DNA from: CAVQBJ01 sp963819075 | GTDB lineage: Bacteria > Actinomycetota > Thermoleophilia > Solirubrobacterales > Solirubrobacteraceae | Direction: 5' to 3' | Assembly (NCBI GenBank): GCA_963819075.1 | Contig: CAWFUP010000002.1 | Location: 930,001 to 994,000, forward strand | Length of the DNA: 64,000 bases | Shown: piece by piece, positions 24,563 to 33,017 of the stretch | Layout: each line of letters starts with the position of its first letter | How positions within the stretch are numbered: position 1 is the stretch's first letter | Program-made: the position numbers and the translations under genes | Notes under the pieces: model-generated | Seen by the model: the letters and a program-made list of their open reading frames with translations, nothing else | The model's database searches: none | Told to the model about the DNA's origin: nothing

Positions 24563-25552
24563 ATGAACCTAGAGACTTTTCTGCGCGAGAGGACGCCGGA
24601 CTGGGAGGAGCTGGACGCGCTGCTGCACCGGGCCGGCAACCGTCCGCAGCGCCTCGGACCCGAGGGCGTGCTGCGCCTGGGCTCGCTGTACCGCGCCGGA
24701 GCGGCCGACCTCGCGCTCGCCCGGCGCCGGTTCGCCGGCGACCCGCTCGTCGAGCGGCTCGAGAGCCTCGTGCTGCGTGCTCGCCAGCTCGTCTACGGCG
24801 AGCGGGCCTCGCGCCGAACGGTCCGGGCCTATCTGCTGAGCGGCTACTGGCGGGAGATCCGCGCGCGGCCTGCGGTGCTCGCCGTCGTGCTCGTCGCGAT
24901 GTTCGCGTCGACCGGGCTGGCCGCGCTGTGGGCGAGCACCGACCCGGGCGCGGCCGTGGGGCTCCTCCCGGCCGCCTACCGCGGCGCGGCCAACCCTCAC
25001 GTGCACGACCTCCCGACGGGCGCCGCCAACGGCGCGGCGCTGTCGAGCGAGATCTACACGAACAACATCCGTGTGGCCTTTCTGGCGTTCGCCGGCGGCC
25101 TGCTCGCCGGAACGGTCACGCTGGTCGTGCTCGTGTTCAACGGCCTGCTCCTCGGTACGCTGGCCGGCCTGTCTGCGCAGGCCGGCACGCTGTCGGTGTT
25201 CGTCCGCTACGTCGTGCCGCACGGCATCCTCGAGCTGTCGTGCTTTGCCGTCTCGGGGGTGGCCGGTCTGCGCCTGGCGATGGCCCTCATCGATCCGGGC
25301 ACGCTGCCACGGGGCGAGGCGTTGCGCCGCCAGGCCCGCCCCGCCGTTGCGCTCGTGCTCGCCACCGCGCCCTGGCTCGTGCTCGCCGGCCTCACCGAGG
25401 GCTTCATCACGCCGAGCGGATTGCCGCTCGGCCCCGCACTGGCCCTCGGCCTCGGCCTCGGCGGGCTGTTCTGGGGGCTCGTGCTGTGGCGCGGCCGGGC
25501 GCCGCGCCGCGCGGTTGAGCCGGTCACAGGCGTGCGCGCGCCTTCGCCCTGA
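24563..25552 (+). CDS. Stage II sporulation protein M (SpoIIM/DUF95) family
   Basis: This 329-residue protein has a soluble N-terminal helical region (FLRERTPDWEELDALLHRAG, then LGSLYRAGAADLALARRRF). A membrane part follows: RARPAVLAVVLVAMFASTGL, then YTNNIRVAFLAFAGGLLAGT, VVPHGILELSCFAVSGVAGL and further helices. EIYTNNIRVAF and VPHGILEL are diagnostic of SpoIIM-like proteins. In non-sporulating actinobacteria this gene sits with RDD, DUF58 and MoxR genes and presumably acts in envelope remodelling. It starts head to head with RDD and its 3' end overlaps the DUF58 gene by 29 bases (convergent). Confidence 0.9.
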   Translation: MNLETFLRERTPDWEELDALLHRAGNRPQRLGPEGVLRLGSLYRAGAADLALARRRFAGDPLVERLESLVLRARQLVYGERASRRTVRAYLLSGYWREIRARPAVLAVVLVAMFASTGLAALWASTDPGAAVGLLPAAYRGAANPHVHDLPTGAANGAALSSEIYTNNIRVAFLAFAGGLLAGTVTLVVLVFNGLLLGTLAGLSAQAGTLSVFVRYVVPHGILELSCFAVSGVAGLRLAMALIDPGTLPRGEALRRQARPAVALVLATAPWLVLAGLTEGFITPSGLPLGPALALGLGLGGLFWGLVLWRGRAPRRAVEPVTGVRAPSP

Positions 25553-26771
25553 GATACGCCCGCACGCAGCGCTCGGGCAACTGGGCCGCCGGGGCCTGGA
25601 CGACCTCCGCGCCCGCCTCGCGGATGCGCCGCGCCGCATTCGCCCGGGCTTCGAGCACACTCACCGCGGCGGCGAGCTCGTAGACGTCGTCGGGCTGCCG
25701 CGGCGCGGTCGCGGCGGCGTCCTCGAGCGCGGGGTCGCTCACGCTGGCCACGATCACCGCGTGGCGGCGGGCGAGCATCGGCGTCGCCGCCACCAGCGAG
25801 CGCGCCGCCGCCTCGTCGATGAGGTCGGTGAACACGAACACGAGGCCTCGGCGCGCCCGTCCGACGCGGATGAACGCGCGCTCGAAGTCGGAGTCGACGG
25901 GCTCGGACTCGAGGTCGAAGAGGGCGTGCACGACGCCGCGTCCGCCGAGCCGCGCCGGCGGCAGGGTGTGCGTGACGGTGGCGTTGAAGGCGATCGCGCC
26001 GCAGCGGTCGCCGAGCTCATCGGCGACCAGACCGACGGCCGCCACCGCATCGAGCGAGGCGTCGAGCAGCGTGCCATGTCCGACCGGCGCGGCCGTCAGG
26101 CGCCCGGTGTCGACGAGGCAGAGCACGTCCCGATCCTGCTCGACGCGATATTGGTTGCTCATCGGGCGCCCGAGTCGCGCCGTCGCCGCCCAGTTGACCT
26201 GGCGCACGTCGTCGTCGGGCGAGTAGTCGCGGATCGACTCGAAGTCGGTGCCGAGCCCGAGCGGCCCGCGCCGCAGGCGTCCATCGGGCGCCGCACGGCC
26301 GTGACGCAACGCCAGCACGAGCCGCCGGGCCGTGAGCAGGTCGGGGTACACGAGCACCTCACCCGGCGCGCCGGCCCGGTGATGCCAGCGCGCGAGACCA
26401 AGCGGCCCGACGCTTGCGCTCGCCACCCCGGGCAGCGGATGGCGCCCGCGCCGCGCCGCGCGCAGGCGCCCGCGCAGCTCACGCTCGCCGGCCCGCGCCT
26501 GCAGGGAGAGCCCGAGCGACAGCGGCTGGCGCAGCGCGACGCGGCGCCGGTCGGTCGCCAGCGCCTGCACGAGCAGCGGCGAGTCGACGCCGCGGGAGAG
26601 CACCGACGCGACGTCGCGCCGCAGCCGCGGCGCCGCGCGCACGGTCCAGCCGTCGACGGCGGTCGCCGCGAGCACGACGAGCCCGGCGCCGATCGCCACC
26701 CACGCGGGCACGAGCACCGCGCTGACGGCGGCGACGGCGCACAGCGTCGCGCTGCGCGTGGTCGGCGTCAT
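25524..26771 (-). CDS. DUF58 domain protein (vWA-like)
   Basis: This 415-residue protein has two N-terminal transmembrane helices (about residues 8-40). A beta-rich region follows, then the DUF58 signature FESIRDYSPDDDVRQVNWAA (about 210-230) and a vWA-like domain (DVLCLVDTGRL, LVFVFTDLIDEA). DUF58 proteins are usually coded next to MoxR ATPases and probably work with them as a chaperone-like pair at the membrane. It is the last gene of the five-gene operon 30540-25524, 10 bases after MoxR. Confidence 0.9.
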   Translation of the reverse strand: MTPTTRSATLCAVAAVSAVLVPAWVAIGAGLVVLAATAVDGWTVRAAPRLRRDVASVLSRGVDSPLLVQALATDRRRVALRQPLSLGLSLQARAGERELRGRLRAARRGRHPLPGVASASVGPLGLARWHHRAGAPGEVLVYPDLLTARRLVLALRHGRAAPDGRLRRGPLGLGTDFESIRDYSPDDDVRQVNWAATARLGRPMSNQYRVEQDRDVLCLVDTGRLTAAPVGHGTLLDASLDAVAAVGLVADELGDRCGAIAFNATVTHTLPPARLGGRGVVHALFDLESEPVDSDFERAFIRVGRARRGLVFVFTDLIDEAAARSLVAATPMLARRHAVIVASVSDPALEDAAATAPRQPDDVYELAAAVSVLEARANAARRIREAGAEVVQAPAAQLPERCVRAYLRAKARARL

Positions 26772-26781
26772 CGTGTGGCGC

Positions 26782-27711
26782 TCAGCGAGGGACCGTCACC
26801 TCGGCGAGCGCGGCACGCACCGCGTCACGCGAGCCGAAGCGCTCGAGCTCGGCCTCGGGGCTCATCACGAGCCGGTGGGCGAGCACCGGCTCGGCGAGAT
26901 CGGCGACGTCGTCGGGTGTGACGAACGCGCGCCCCTGCACCCGAGCGGCCGCCTTCGCGGCGGCGAGCAGGTGCACCGCCGCGCGGGGTGAGGCGCCGAG
27001 CGTGACGCTCGGCAGCTCGCGTGTGTGCCGCACGAGCGCCACGATGTAGTCGGCGACCTCGGTGGCGACCTCGGTGTCGTGCGCGAGGTCGACGGCCTCG
27101 CGCACGTCGGCCGGCTGCGCCACGACACGCACGTCGCGCAGGCTGACGGGATCGACCCCCTCGCGGCGCAGGTCGAGCATCGTCCGCTCGTCCTCGGCGC
27201 TCGGATAGCCGACGTCGACCTTCAGCAGGAATCGGTCCAGCTGGGCCTCGGGGAGCGGATAGGTTCCCTCGTACTCGATCGGGTTCTGCGTGGCGATCAC
27301 CAGGAACGGCTCATCGAGTGGGTGCGCCTGACCGTCGATCGTCACCTGGTGCTCCTGCATCGCCTCGAGCAGCGCCGCCTGTGTCTTGGGTGGGGTGCGG
27401 TTAATCTCGTCGGCGAGCAGCACGTTCGTGAATACGGGGCCGCGCCGGAAGGCGAGCTCGCCCCCCCGCAGCGTCATCGTCCCGGTCAGATCGGAGGGGA
27501 GCATGTCGGGCGTGAACTGCACGCGACGCATCTCGACGCCGAGCGTGGCGGCGACGGTGCGCGCGAGCAGCGTCTTGGCCACCCCGGGAGCACCCTCGAG
27601 CAGCACGTGGCCGTGGCAGGCGATCGCGATGAGCAGGCGCTCGACCGTCTCGTCCTGGCCGACGACCACCGGGCGAACCTGCTCGAGCACGCGTTCGAGC
27701 AGCGCCTTCAT
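26782..27711 (-). CDS. MoxR-family AAA+ ATPase
   Basis: This 309-residue protein has Walker A GAPGVAKT (40-47) and Walker B VLLADEINR (97-105). RTPPKTQAALLEAMQEHQVT and ATQNPIEYEGTYPLPEAQLDRF (sensor 1 and arginine finger region) and a C-terminal lid follow. The pattern is typical of MoxR. MoxR proteins act as chaperones for the maturation of membrane or cell-surface complexes, often with DUF58/vWA partners. Its ATG overlaps the DUF4350 stop (ATGA). The operon order is poly-TM, DUF4129, DUF4350, MoxR, DUF58. Confidence 0.95.
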   Translation of the reverse strand: MKALLERVLEQVRPVVVGQDETVERLLIAIACHGHVLLEGAPGVAKTLLARTVAATLGVEMRRVQFTPDMLPSDLTGTMTLRGGELAFRRGPVFTNVLLADEINRTPPKTQAALLEAMQEHQVTIDGQAHPLDEPFLVIATQNPIEYEGTYPLPEAQLDRFLLKVDVGYPSAEDERTMLDLRREGVDPVSLRDVRVVAQPADVREAVDLAHDTEVATEVADYIVALVRHTRELPSVTLGASPRAAVHLLAAAKAAARVQGRAFVTPDDVADLAEPVLAHRLVMSPEAELERFGSRDAVRAALAEVTVPR

Positions 27712-28892
27712 CGCCGGCTCCGTAGATGGGCGAGCGCAGAGCCGAGCCGCACCGGGTCGGCATCGCCGTCGCCGGTGAGCGCGTCGACCTCGACCTCATC
27801 GAGCCCGAGCTGCGCGAGAGCGCGCCGGCGCGAGACCGCGCTGGCGGCGGCGCCGGTCGAAGGCCGCGCGGCGAGCTCACGCTCGGCGGCGCGGCGAAGC
27901 GTTGGTACGAGCTCGCGCGGGGGGCCGGCCCGCCGCAGCAGGAGCATCAGCGCGCGCACGTAGGCGGTGCGCGCGGGGACCTCATGCTCGGGCAGCGAGT
28001 CGGGTGGACCGAGACGCCGGCCGCGCGCGAGGATCCACAGCAGGCCCGCGACAGCCAGCCCCCACAGCGCGACCTTGAACCCGGCGGGCAGCGCAGCGAA
28101 GCCGCGGTTGGGCCCGTACCCGTGCACCGACTCCGCGAACACGAGCGACCGCCGCGCGGCTGCGCCTGCGCGCGCGCCGCCGGCGAGCACGAGCGCGAGC
28201 TGGGCGTTGTCCGCTTGGGCGAGGTACGCGTTCTGCAGCGGCGAGGCGTCGGCCAGCAGCAGGATCTCGCCGGCCCCGAGCCGCTGGGTCATCAGCACCG
28301 GGTCACCGTTGCTGTCGGCGAGCAGCACGCGGGCTCCGTCGGTCTGCGTCCAGGCGCCGGCGCCCGCCCCCTGCACGGTGGCCACTCCGGGCAGCTCGGT
28401 CGCGGCGGCGCGCGTCGGCCGCGATAGCGGCGCACTCGAGCCGGTCCAGCCTGGGGGCGCCGGATACAGCGCGGTGAGCGTCGCGTCGGGATCCTGGCCG
28501 CCGACGATCAGCCGCCCGCCGCGCCGCACGAAAGCGAGCATGCGTTGTCCGTCGGCGCGCAGCAGGGCATCCGGATCGAGCACGACGACCGTGCTGGCGG
28601 GGTCGAGCGTCGCGTCGCTGAGCGGTTGGCGCAGCGCGACGACCGGATCGCCGCCCCGCGCGGCGAGCTCCGACCACGCGGCGAGTCCCTGATCGTTCGT
28701 CGCGTACGACGACGAGACCGGACCCTGCGGCCCGGGGCCGAAGACCCGGCCGAGCACCTCGAGCCCGACGAGCGCGAGGACGACAACGACCGCGGCGAGC
28801 GCCCACGCGCGCCGCCCGCCCCACCGCCGCGCCCTGAGCGGGGGCGCAGGGATTGCCGCTGCGCCCTGGGCGAGCGCCCCGGGCGCGCTCAC
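27708..28892 (-). CDS. DUF4350 domain membrane protein
   Basis: This 394-residue protein starts at GTG 28892, which overlaps the TGA of the upstream gene (GTGA). A transmembrane helix (about 30-50, AWALAAVVVVLALVGLEVLG) precedes an outer domain matching DUF4350: SSYATNDQGLAAWSELAARG, TVVVLDPDALLRADGQRML, RRGGRLIVGGQD and GAGEILLLADASPLQNAYL. A second transmembrane helix (VALWGLAVAGLLWILARGRR) and an alanine-rich cytosolic tail follow. The fold resembles a glutamine-amidotransferase-like envelope domain without catalytic residues. It is a conserved partner of MoxR, DUF58 and DUF4129 in actinobacteria. Confidence 0.85.
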   Translation of the reverse strand: MSAPGALAQGAAAIPAPPLRARRWGGRRAWALAAVVVVLALVGLEVLGRVFGPGPQGPVSSSYATNDQGLAAWSELAARGGDPVVALRQPLSDATLDPASTVVVLDPDALLRADGQRMLAFVRRGGRLIVGGQDPDATLTALYPAPPGWTGSSAPLSRPTRAAATELPGVATVQGAGAGAWTQTDGARVLLADSNGDPVLMTQRLGAGEILLLADASPLQNAYLAQADNAQLALVLAGGARAGAAARRSLVFAESVHGYGPNRGFAALPAGFKVALWGLAVAGLLWILARGRRLGPPDSLPEHEVPARTAYVRALMLLLRRAGPPRELVPTLRRAAERELAARPSTGAAASAVSRRRALAQLGLDEVEVDALTGDGDADPVRLGSALAHLRSRR

Positions 28893-29524
28893 CGACGACC
28901 TCCGAGCAGCAGCGGCCACTCGCGGCGGGCGTCCTGCGCATCCTGCTCACGCGCCTCGTCGCCGCCGTACACGATCTCGTCGAAGCGCCGAGCGAGGTGG
29001 TCGAAGTGCTCGGAGCGAAGCGCGCGGCGCAGGTGTGCGTTCGGCGTGGACGCGGCGGAGTCGATGAGCTCCCGTTCGGAAAGGCGCATCAGCCCAGCTT
29101 GAAAGCGCAGCCGGACGGCGTCCTGCCATCGGCCGGCCCGCTCGGCCTCGGTCGCCTCGCGCTCGAGCGCCTCGGCGCTCGCTCGGGTTCCGTGGGGAAG
29201 GGAGACGTCGCCGGCCTCGTGCAGCGCGCGGCGGGTGCTGCTGGCCGTGAGCGTGGCGATCGCCAGGAGGACGATGACCGCGATGATCGTCCACAAGGCC
29301 GCGCGTCCGCCCGGCAGCGAGCCGGCAATGCTGTTGAAGGTGTCGTCGATGCGCTGGCCGATCGGGTGCCACAGCTTGCCGACGGCGTGGAGGAAGCCGT
29401 GGAGCGGTCGGGGGATCGGCGCGGCGTGGAATCGCGACTCGGCGAGGATGTCGCGCGCGGCCCGGCGCGCGGCCGCGGCCCCGGAGGTATCCCCGAGCGG
29501 GCCGCTGGCGAGGGCCGCGGTCAT
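28889..29524 (-). CDS. DUF4129 domain protein
   Basis: This 211-residue protein starts at ATG 29524, overlapping the previous stop (ATGA). One transmembrane helix (about 80-100, ALWTIIAVIVLLAIATLTA) is followed by the C-terminal DUF4129 segment LEREATEAERAGRWQDAVRL, FQAGLMRLSEREL, then HLRRALRSEHFDHLARRFDE and IVYGG. In other bacteria DUF4129 is often fused to transglutaminase-like domains. Here it is separate, as usual in the actinobacterial MoxR/DUF58 module. Function is unknown beyond an envelope association. Confidence 0.85.
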   Translation of the reverse strand: MTAALASGPLGDTSGAAAARRAARDILAESRFHAAPIPRPLHGFLHAVGKLWHPIGQRIDDTFNSIAGSLPGGRAALWTIIAVIVLLAIATLTASSTRRALHEAGDVSLPHGTRASAEALEREATEAERAGRWQDAVRLRFQAGLMRLSERELIDSAASTPNAHLRRALRSEHFDHLARRFDEIVYGGDEAREQDAQDARREWPLLLGGRR

Positions 29525-30540
29525 CGACCGAACGGCGACGGGGGCTCGTCGGCGGGCGGGGCGGGCGCGGCGGCGGGTGGCGGCGGTGGGGGCCCACTGG
29601 CCGCGAGCGCGCCTGCGTCCGGAGGGGCCCAGCCGGGCGGCGGCGGCCAATAGGGCGGGCCGTCCGGCCGTCCGACCGACTCGGGGCCGAGGTAGGCCGG
29701 ACCGGGAAGCGCGGCGCTGTCGATTCCGAGCTGCTCGGCAAGGAGCTCGAGGTCGTAGCCCTCCTTGCGCACGCGCAGGTCGTAGTACAGGACCGTGCGC
29801 ACGGCGGCCTGGAAGGGCTGCGCGATCACCGAGGCGATCGCCCCCGAGATCGTGAGGAGCACGACACCGACGACGACCGAGTCCGACGTACTGAAGACGA
29901 TGGCCAGCAGGACGCCCTGCAGGATCCCCGTGAAGACCCCGACGAGCACGGTGGCCAGCAGGATCGTGGCGGCCGTCGGCCACCAGCGGCCGCGGACGAG
30001 CACCCGCGAGCGGCGCAGCGCCTTGTAGCCCTTCGTTCCCTCGATGAGCAGCACCGGCGTCGACAGCGCCCACGCGCCGTAGAGGTAGATGCTCGGGACG
30101 ATGAACGCGACGAACGCGAGCACGAGCAGGAAGCTCATCACGATCGTCAGCCACAGCAGGGAGGGCAGCCGGCGCAGCGCGAAGCGCAGCGACGCCCGAA
30201 AGCCGGTGGGCTGATCGAGGTAGACGTCGCTGACGGCCTTCACACAGGCGGCCGAGACGAGCAGACCCGCGATGACGCCGGCCACGTCGAGGACGAGGCT
30301 GGCGCCGGTGCGCGCGGTCTGGTCGGCGGCCGGCTGGGTGCTGCCCAGCGAGGCGAGACCGTTCGGCAGGTCGCTCGAGCTCGGGATGATCGACAGCAGC
30401 ACGAAACCGGTGAGGATCTGGACGGGGACGACCACCACCGCCGCGAGGCCGATGAGCGTGCGCGCGTTCGACGTATAGATCTTGATGCTCGCGTCGAGGA
30501 TCTCGCCGACCCTCAGCGGCCGCAACGCGGGCGCACTCAT
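29521..30540 (-). CDS. Poly-transmembrane protein (glycerophosphodiesterase membrane-domain-like)
   Basis: This protein is about 339 residues long with six or so transmembrane helices. It begins LRPLRVGEILDASIKIYTSN, the typical opening of this family of membrane proteins, often annotated from the membrane domain of glycerophosphodiester phosphodiesterase. The tail is Pro/Ala-rich and cytosolic. No catalytic phosphodiesterase domain is present. I prefer ATG 30540 because a TATCGT box ends seven bases upstream; GTG 30549 is also in frame. It is the first gene of the five-gene envelope operon. Confidence 0.82.
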   Translation of the reverse strand: MSAPALRPLRVGEILDASIKIYTSNARTLIGLAAVVVVPVQILTGFVLLSIIPSSSDLPNGLASLGSTQPAADQTARTGASLVLDVAGVIAGLLVSAACVKAVSDVYLDQPTGFRASLRFALRRLPSLLWLTIVMSFLLVLAFVAFIVPSIYLYGAWALSTPVLLIEGTKGYKALRRSRVLVRGRWWPTAATILLATVLVGVFTGILQGVLLAIVFSTSDSVVVGVVLLTISGAIASVIAQPFQAAVRTVLYYDLRVRKEGYDLELLAEQLGIDSAALPGPAYLGPESVGRPDGPPYWPPPPGWAPPDAGALAASGPPPPPPAAAPAPPADEPPSPFGR

Positions 30541-30547
30541 GGTCGGC

Positions 30548-30553
30548 ACGATA
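30548..30553 (-). promoter_or_regulatory. -10 box (TATCGT) of the envelope operon
   Basis: On the reverse strand TATCGT ends seven bases before ATG 30540. It fits the leaderless pattern and would drive the five-gene DUF4129/DUF4350/MoxR/DUF58 operon. Confidence 0.45.
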
Positions 30554-30579
30554 ATCCCGGCGCGGACGGCTCGACCGCG

Positions 30580-31158
30580 CTACGGACGGATGGCGGCGCG
30601 CTCGACCTCCGCGCGCACGATGCAGCCGGCGAGGTGGTCGTTGACGAGACCGCACGCCTGCATGAGCGCGTACGCGGTTGTCGGTCCGACAAAGGCGAAG
30701 CCTCGCGTCTTCAGCTCCCGTGCGAGCGCCCGCGACTCGGTCGTGACCGCCGGTACCTCGGCGAAGCTCGCGGGTGCGGTGCGCGGCGGCGGGGCGTGCG
30801 ACCAGACAAGCTCGACGAGGCCGCCCGCATCGCGCAGCTCGACGGTGGCCCGCGCGTTCGTGATCGCGGCGGCGATCTTCGCGCGGTTGCGTACGATCGC
30901 CGCGTCGTTGAGCAGGCGCTCGGTGTCGCGCCGGTCAAAGGCGGCAACAGCGTCGGGCTCGAAGTTCGCGAACGCCGCCCGGAAGCCCTCGCGCTTGCGC
31001 AGGATCGTCAGCCACGAGAGCCCCGACTGGAAGGCCTCGAGGCACAGGCGCTCGTACAACGCGCGCTCGTCGCGCACGGGCCGCCCCCACTCGAAGTCGT
31101 GGTAGTCGCGGTACAGCGGGTCGTCGCCGCCGAAGCAGCGCAGCTCGGGCGTGCTCAA
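30580..31158 (-). CDS. tag: DNA-3-methyladenine glycosylase I
   Basis: This 192-residue protein excises 3-methyladenine from alkylated DNA. The family's zinc ligands are visible: Cys in LRCFGG, His in YRDYHDFEWGRP, and His/Cys in NDHLAGC near the C-terminus. The helix-hairpin-helix core is YERLCLEAFQSGLSWLTILR and FAFVGPTTAYALMQA. The start is TTG 31158; a TTATCT box ends seven bases upstream. The length is normal for Tag. It lies directly downstream of the L,D-transpeptidase gene (5 bases between), but with its own likely promoter. Confidence 0.93.
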   Translation of the reverse strand: MSTPELRCFGGDDPLYRDYHDFEWGRPVRDERALYERLCLEAFQSGLSWLTILRKREGFRAAFANFEPDAVAAFDRRDTERLLNDAAIVRNRAKIAAAITNARATVELRDAGGLVELVWSHAPPPRTAPASFAEVPAVTTESRALARELKTRGFAFVGPTTAYALMQACGLVNDHLAGCIVRAEVERAAIRP

Positions 31159-31163
31159 GGCGC

Positions 31164-32057
31164 TCAGATAATGACGATCGGCGTCCCGACCGGCACGAGC
31201 CGGTACAGGCGCGTGATGTCGGCGTTGTGCAGGCGCACGCAGCCATGCGACGGATCACCGGGAACGAGGTTGGGCTGATCGGTGCCGTGGATGCCGATGA
31301 TGCCCCCGCCCGGCCAGTCGGTCTCGGTCGTCGAGTAGTCGCTCGTGCCGATCGCGTACGGCCCGTAGAGCGGGACCGGCGGATTGACCGGGAACTTCTC
31401 GCGCACCCAGAACCGCCCCGTCGGGGTCGGGGTGCTCGGCTTGCCGATGCCCACCGGGGCCTGGAAGATGATCCTGCCCTTGTTGAACAGCGTCAGGCGC
31501 TTGGTCGACCGGTTCACGGTGATGAGCGTGCGGACGACCGTGAAGGACGTGAGGTCGTCCTCGGGCACCCAGCCGGTGACGCCGTTCGGTCGCATGGGCA
31601 CGTCGATGTGCACCCAGGTCGTCCCATACCGGTCGACCTCCTCGTCGATCAAGTCATAGACCTCGGGCAGGCCGTCCTCGGTGAAGAGGTGCAGGCGGGC
31701 GACGGTGCGATCGTGCGACGCCGGGCCCGAGCGGACCGGCGTGCCGGGGAGCGCCGTCCCGGCCCAGCGCGTGTAGTCGTGGGCGATGTCGGACAGCGCG
31801 ACCGGGACGCCGACCCGCATCGTGGTCGTGGTCGCGCGCGTCGTGGTCGTCGTCGTGGTCGTCGCCGGGCCCGTGGTGCCCGTCGGCGCGGGGACGGGAG
31901 TGGTGGTCGTCGTCGTGGTGGTGGTCGCCGCCGGCGCGCCGGGCGCACCCTGGGCGGCGTGCGCGACGCCGCCGCCGAGCAGCACGCTCGCGGCCAGCCC
32001 GATCAGGACCGACCGCGCCCGACGGACGCGCGCCGTGGTGTCACCCGCTTGGCCCAC
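31164..32057 (-). CDS. L,D-transpeptidase (YkuD) with Thr-rich linker
   Basis: This 297-residue exported protein makes 3-3 cross-links in peptidoglycan. Residues 1-35 are a signal peptide, and about 45-80 a linker with three runs of four to nine Thr (coded by GTC/GTG-type repeats on the plus strand). Next comes an SH3-like or bacterial Ig-like section. The YkuD domain is C-terminal: RTLITVNRSTKRLTLFNKGR, GIIGIHGTDQP and the active-site motif PSHGCVRLHN, with nucleophilic Cys. The start is GTG 32057; a TATAAC box ends eight bases upstream. Confidence 0.92.
   Translation of the reverse strand: MGQAGDTTARVRRARSVLIGLAASVLLGGGVAHAAQGAPGAPAATTTTTTTTTPVPAPTGTTGPATTTTTTTTRATTTTMRVGVPVALSDIAHDYTRWAGTALPGTPVRSGPASHDRTVARLHLFTEDGLPEVYDLIDEEVDRYGTTWVHIDVPMRPNGVTGWVPEDDLTSFTVVRTLITVNRSTKRLTLFNKGRIIFQAPVGIGKPSTPTPTGRFWVREKFPVNPPVPLYGPYAIGTSDYSTTETDWPGGGIIGIHGTDQPNLVPGDPSHGCVRLHNADITRLYRLVPVGTPIVII
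31816..31924. repeat. Low-complexity GTC/GTG triplet tracts
   Basis: Two stretches of near-perfect GTGGTCGTC-type triplets encode the poly-Thr linker of the L,D-transpeptidase. Such tracts are prone to slippage, so linker length may vary between strains. Confidence 0.6.
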
Positions 32058-32274
32058 TGATGTTCGTTATAGCGGCGGCCACGGGGCGTGCGGCGCCGCC
32101 GCACGGCCGCTCGCACGGCCCGCCGGGGCGGTTTGCGGCGCTTTGGCGCGGGGTGAGGCGGAATGTTCGTCAAACTCCCCGCGCGGCCCACTCGCGCGAC
32201 GGTTCGGTTAGCGGGCAGACACGCAGCGTGACCCGCGGGGCGCGTCTGTGACCGTCGCGTGGCGGTCGGCGAGG

Positions 32275-32874
32275 CTAACGCCGATTCCGCCCGGCGCGGG
32301 CCTGCTGGCGCACGAGCGCCCAGCGCAGCGAGAGTCCGCCGAGCAGCGCTGCCAGGCCGAACGCGACGATCAGCGGGACCTGGCCGCCCGTGCGCGGGAG
32401 GGTGGTCGCGGTCTCGGCGGGCGTCCGCTCGGTCGACAGCGAGGTCTCGGTGGCGCTCGTCGTCACGACCGGATTACTCGGGGCGAGGCTCGACGACGAC
32501 GTGCCCGCGTTGCCCGATTGCGCCGCGGCCTGGTGCTTCTTGTGGTGCGCGGCGTGCGTCGTGGTCGTCGCTGCCGTCGTCATGGTGCTCGTCACCGCCG
32601 CGGTCGTCGTCGCCGTCGCCGTCGCGGTCGTCTCCACCGGCGCTGTGCTTCCGGTGGACCCTGGGCATCCGCCGGGCGGCGCCGGGATGATGTCGCCCTC
32701 GCCGCTGCTGTAGTTGCCGAGGTCGGACTGGTTGACGCGGATCTCGACGTACGGGGCGCTCGGGTTACCGGTGGCCTCACAGATGAGGACCGTGGCCGGC
32801 GTCTGCGCGGCTGCGGTGCCGACCGAGGCCGCAACCGGGACGGCCGCCGCCAACAGGGAAACCAGCCGCGCCAC
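32275..32874 (-). CDS. LPXTG-type cell-wall-anchored protein, Thr-rich
   Basis: This 199-residue protein has a short signal peptide (LVSLLAAAVPVAASVGTAAA). A roughly 40-residue domain with two Cys (VLICEATGNPSAPYVEIRVN, PPGGCPG) is followed by a Thr/Ser/Ala stalk. It ends in a sortase signal: LPRTGG, a hydrophobic helix (VPLIVAFGLAALLGGLSLRW) and a positively charged tail (QQARAGRNRR). Sortase would cleave between Thr and Gly and join the protein to peptidoglycan. No sortase gene is seen in this window. The start is GTG 32874. It is preceded downstream by the L,D-transpeptidase gene on the same strand. Confidence 0.85.
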   Translation of the reverse strand: MARLVSLLAAAVPVAASVGTAAAQTPATVLICEATGNPSAPYVEIRVNQSDLGNYSSGEGDIIPAPPGGCPGSTGSTAPVETTATATATTTAAVTSTMTTAATTTTHAAHHKKHQAAAQSGNAGTSSSSLAPSNPVVTTSATETSLSTERTPAETATTLPRTGGQVPLIVAFGLAALLGGLSLRWALVRQQARAGRNRR

Positions 32875-33017
32875 GGCACCGGTGGCGAGGAACGAGACGA
32901 CTCAGCATGTGGGGATACCTCCGCGATACGCGCGGTCGTGGCGGCAACGAACGAGCGGACAGTAACCGATCGTGCGGGCGCGCCGCGCCGCGGGCCCCGA
33001 ACCTCCGATGGCCACGC

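Noticed and set aside
31816..31924. Possible CRISPR-like or minisatellite repeat
   Set aside because: Simple GTC/GTG triplets that encode poly-Thr; there are no spacers and no regular repeat unit of CRISPR size.
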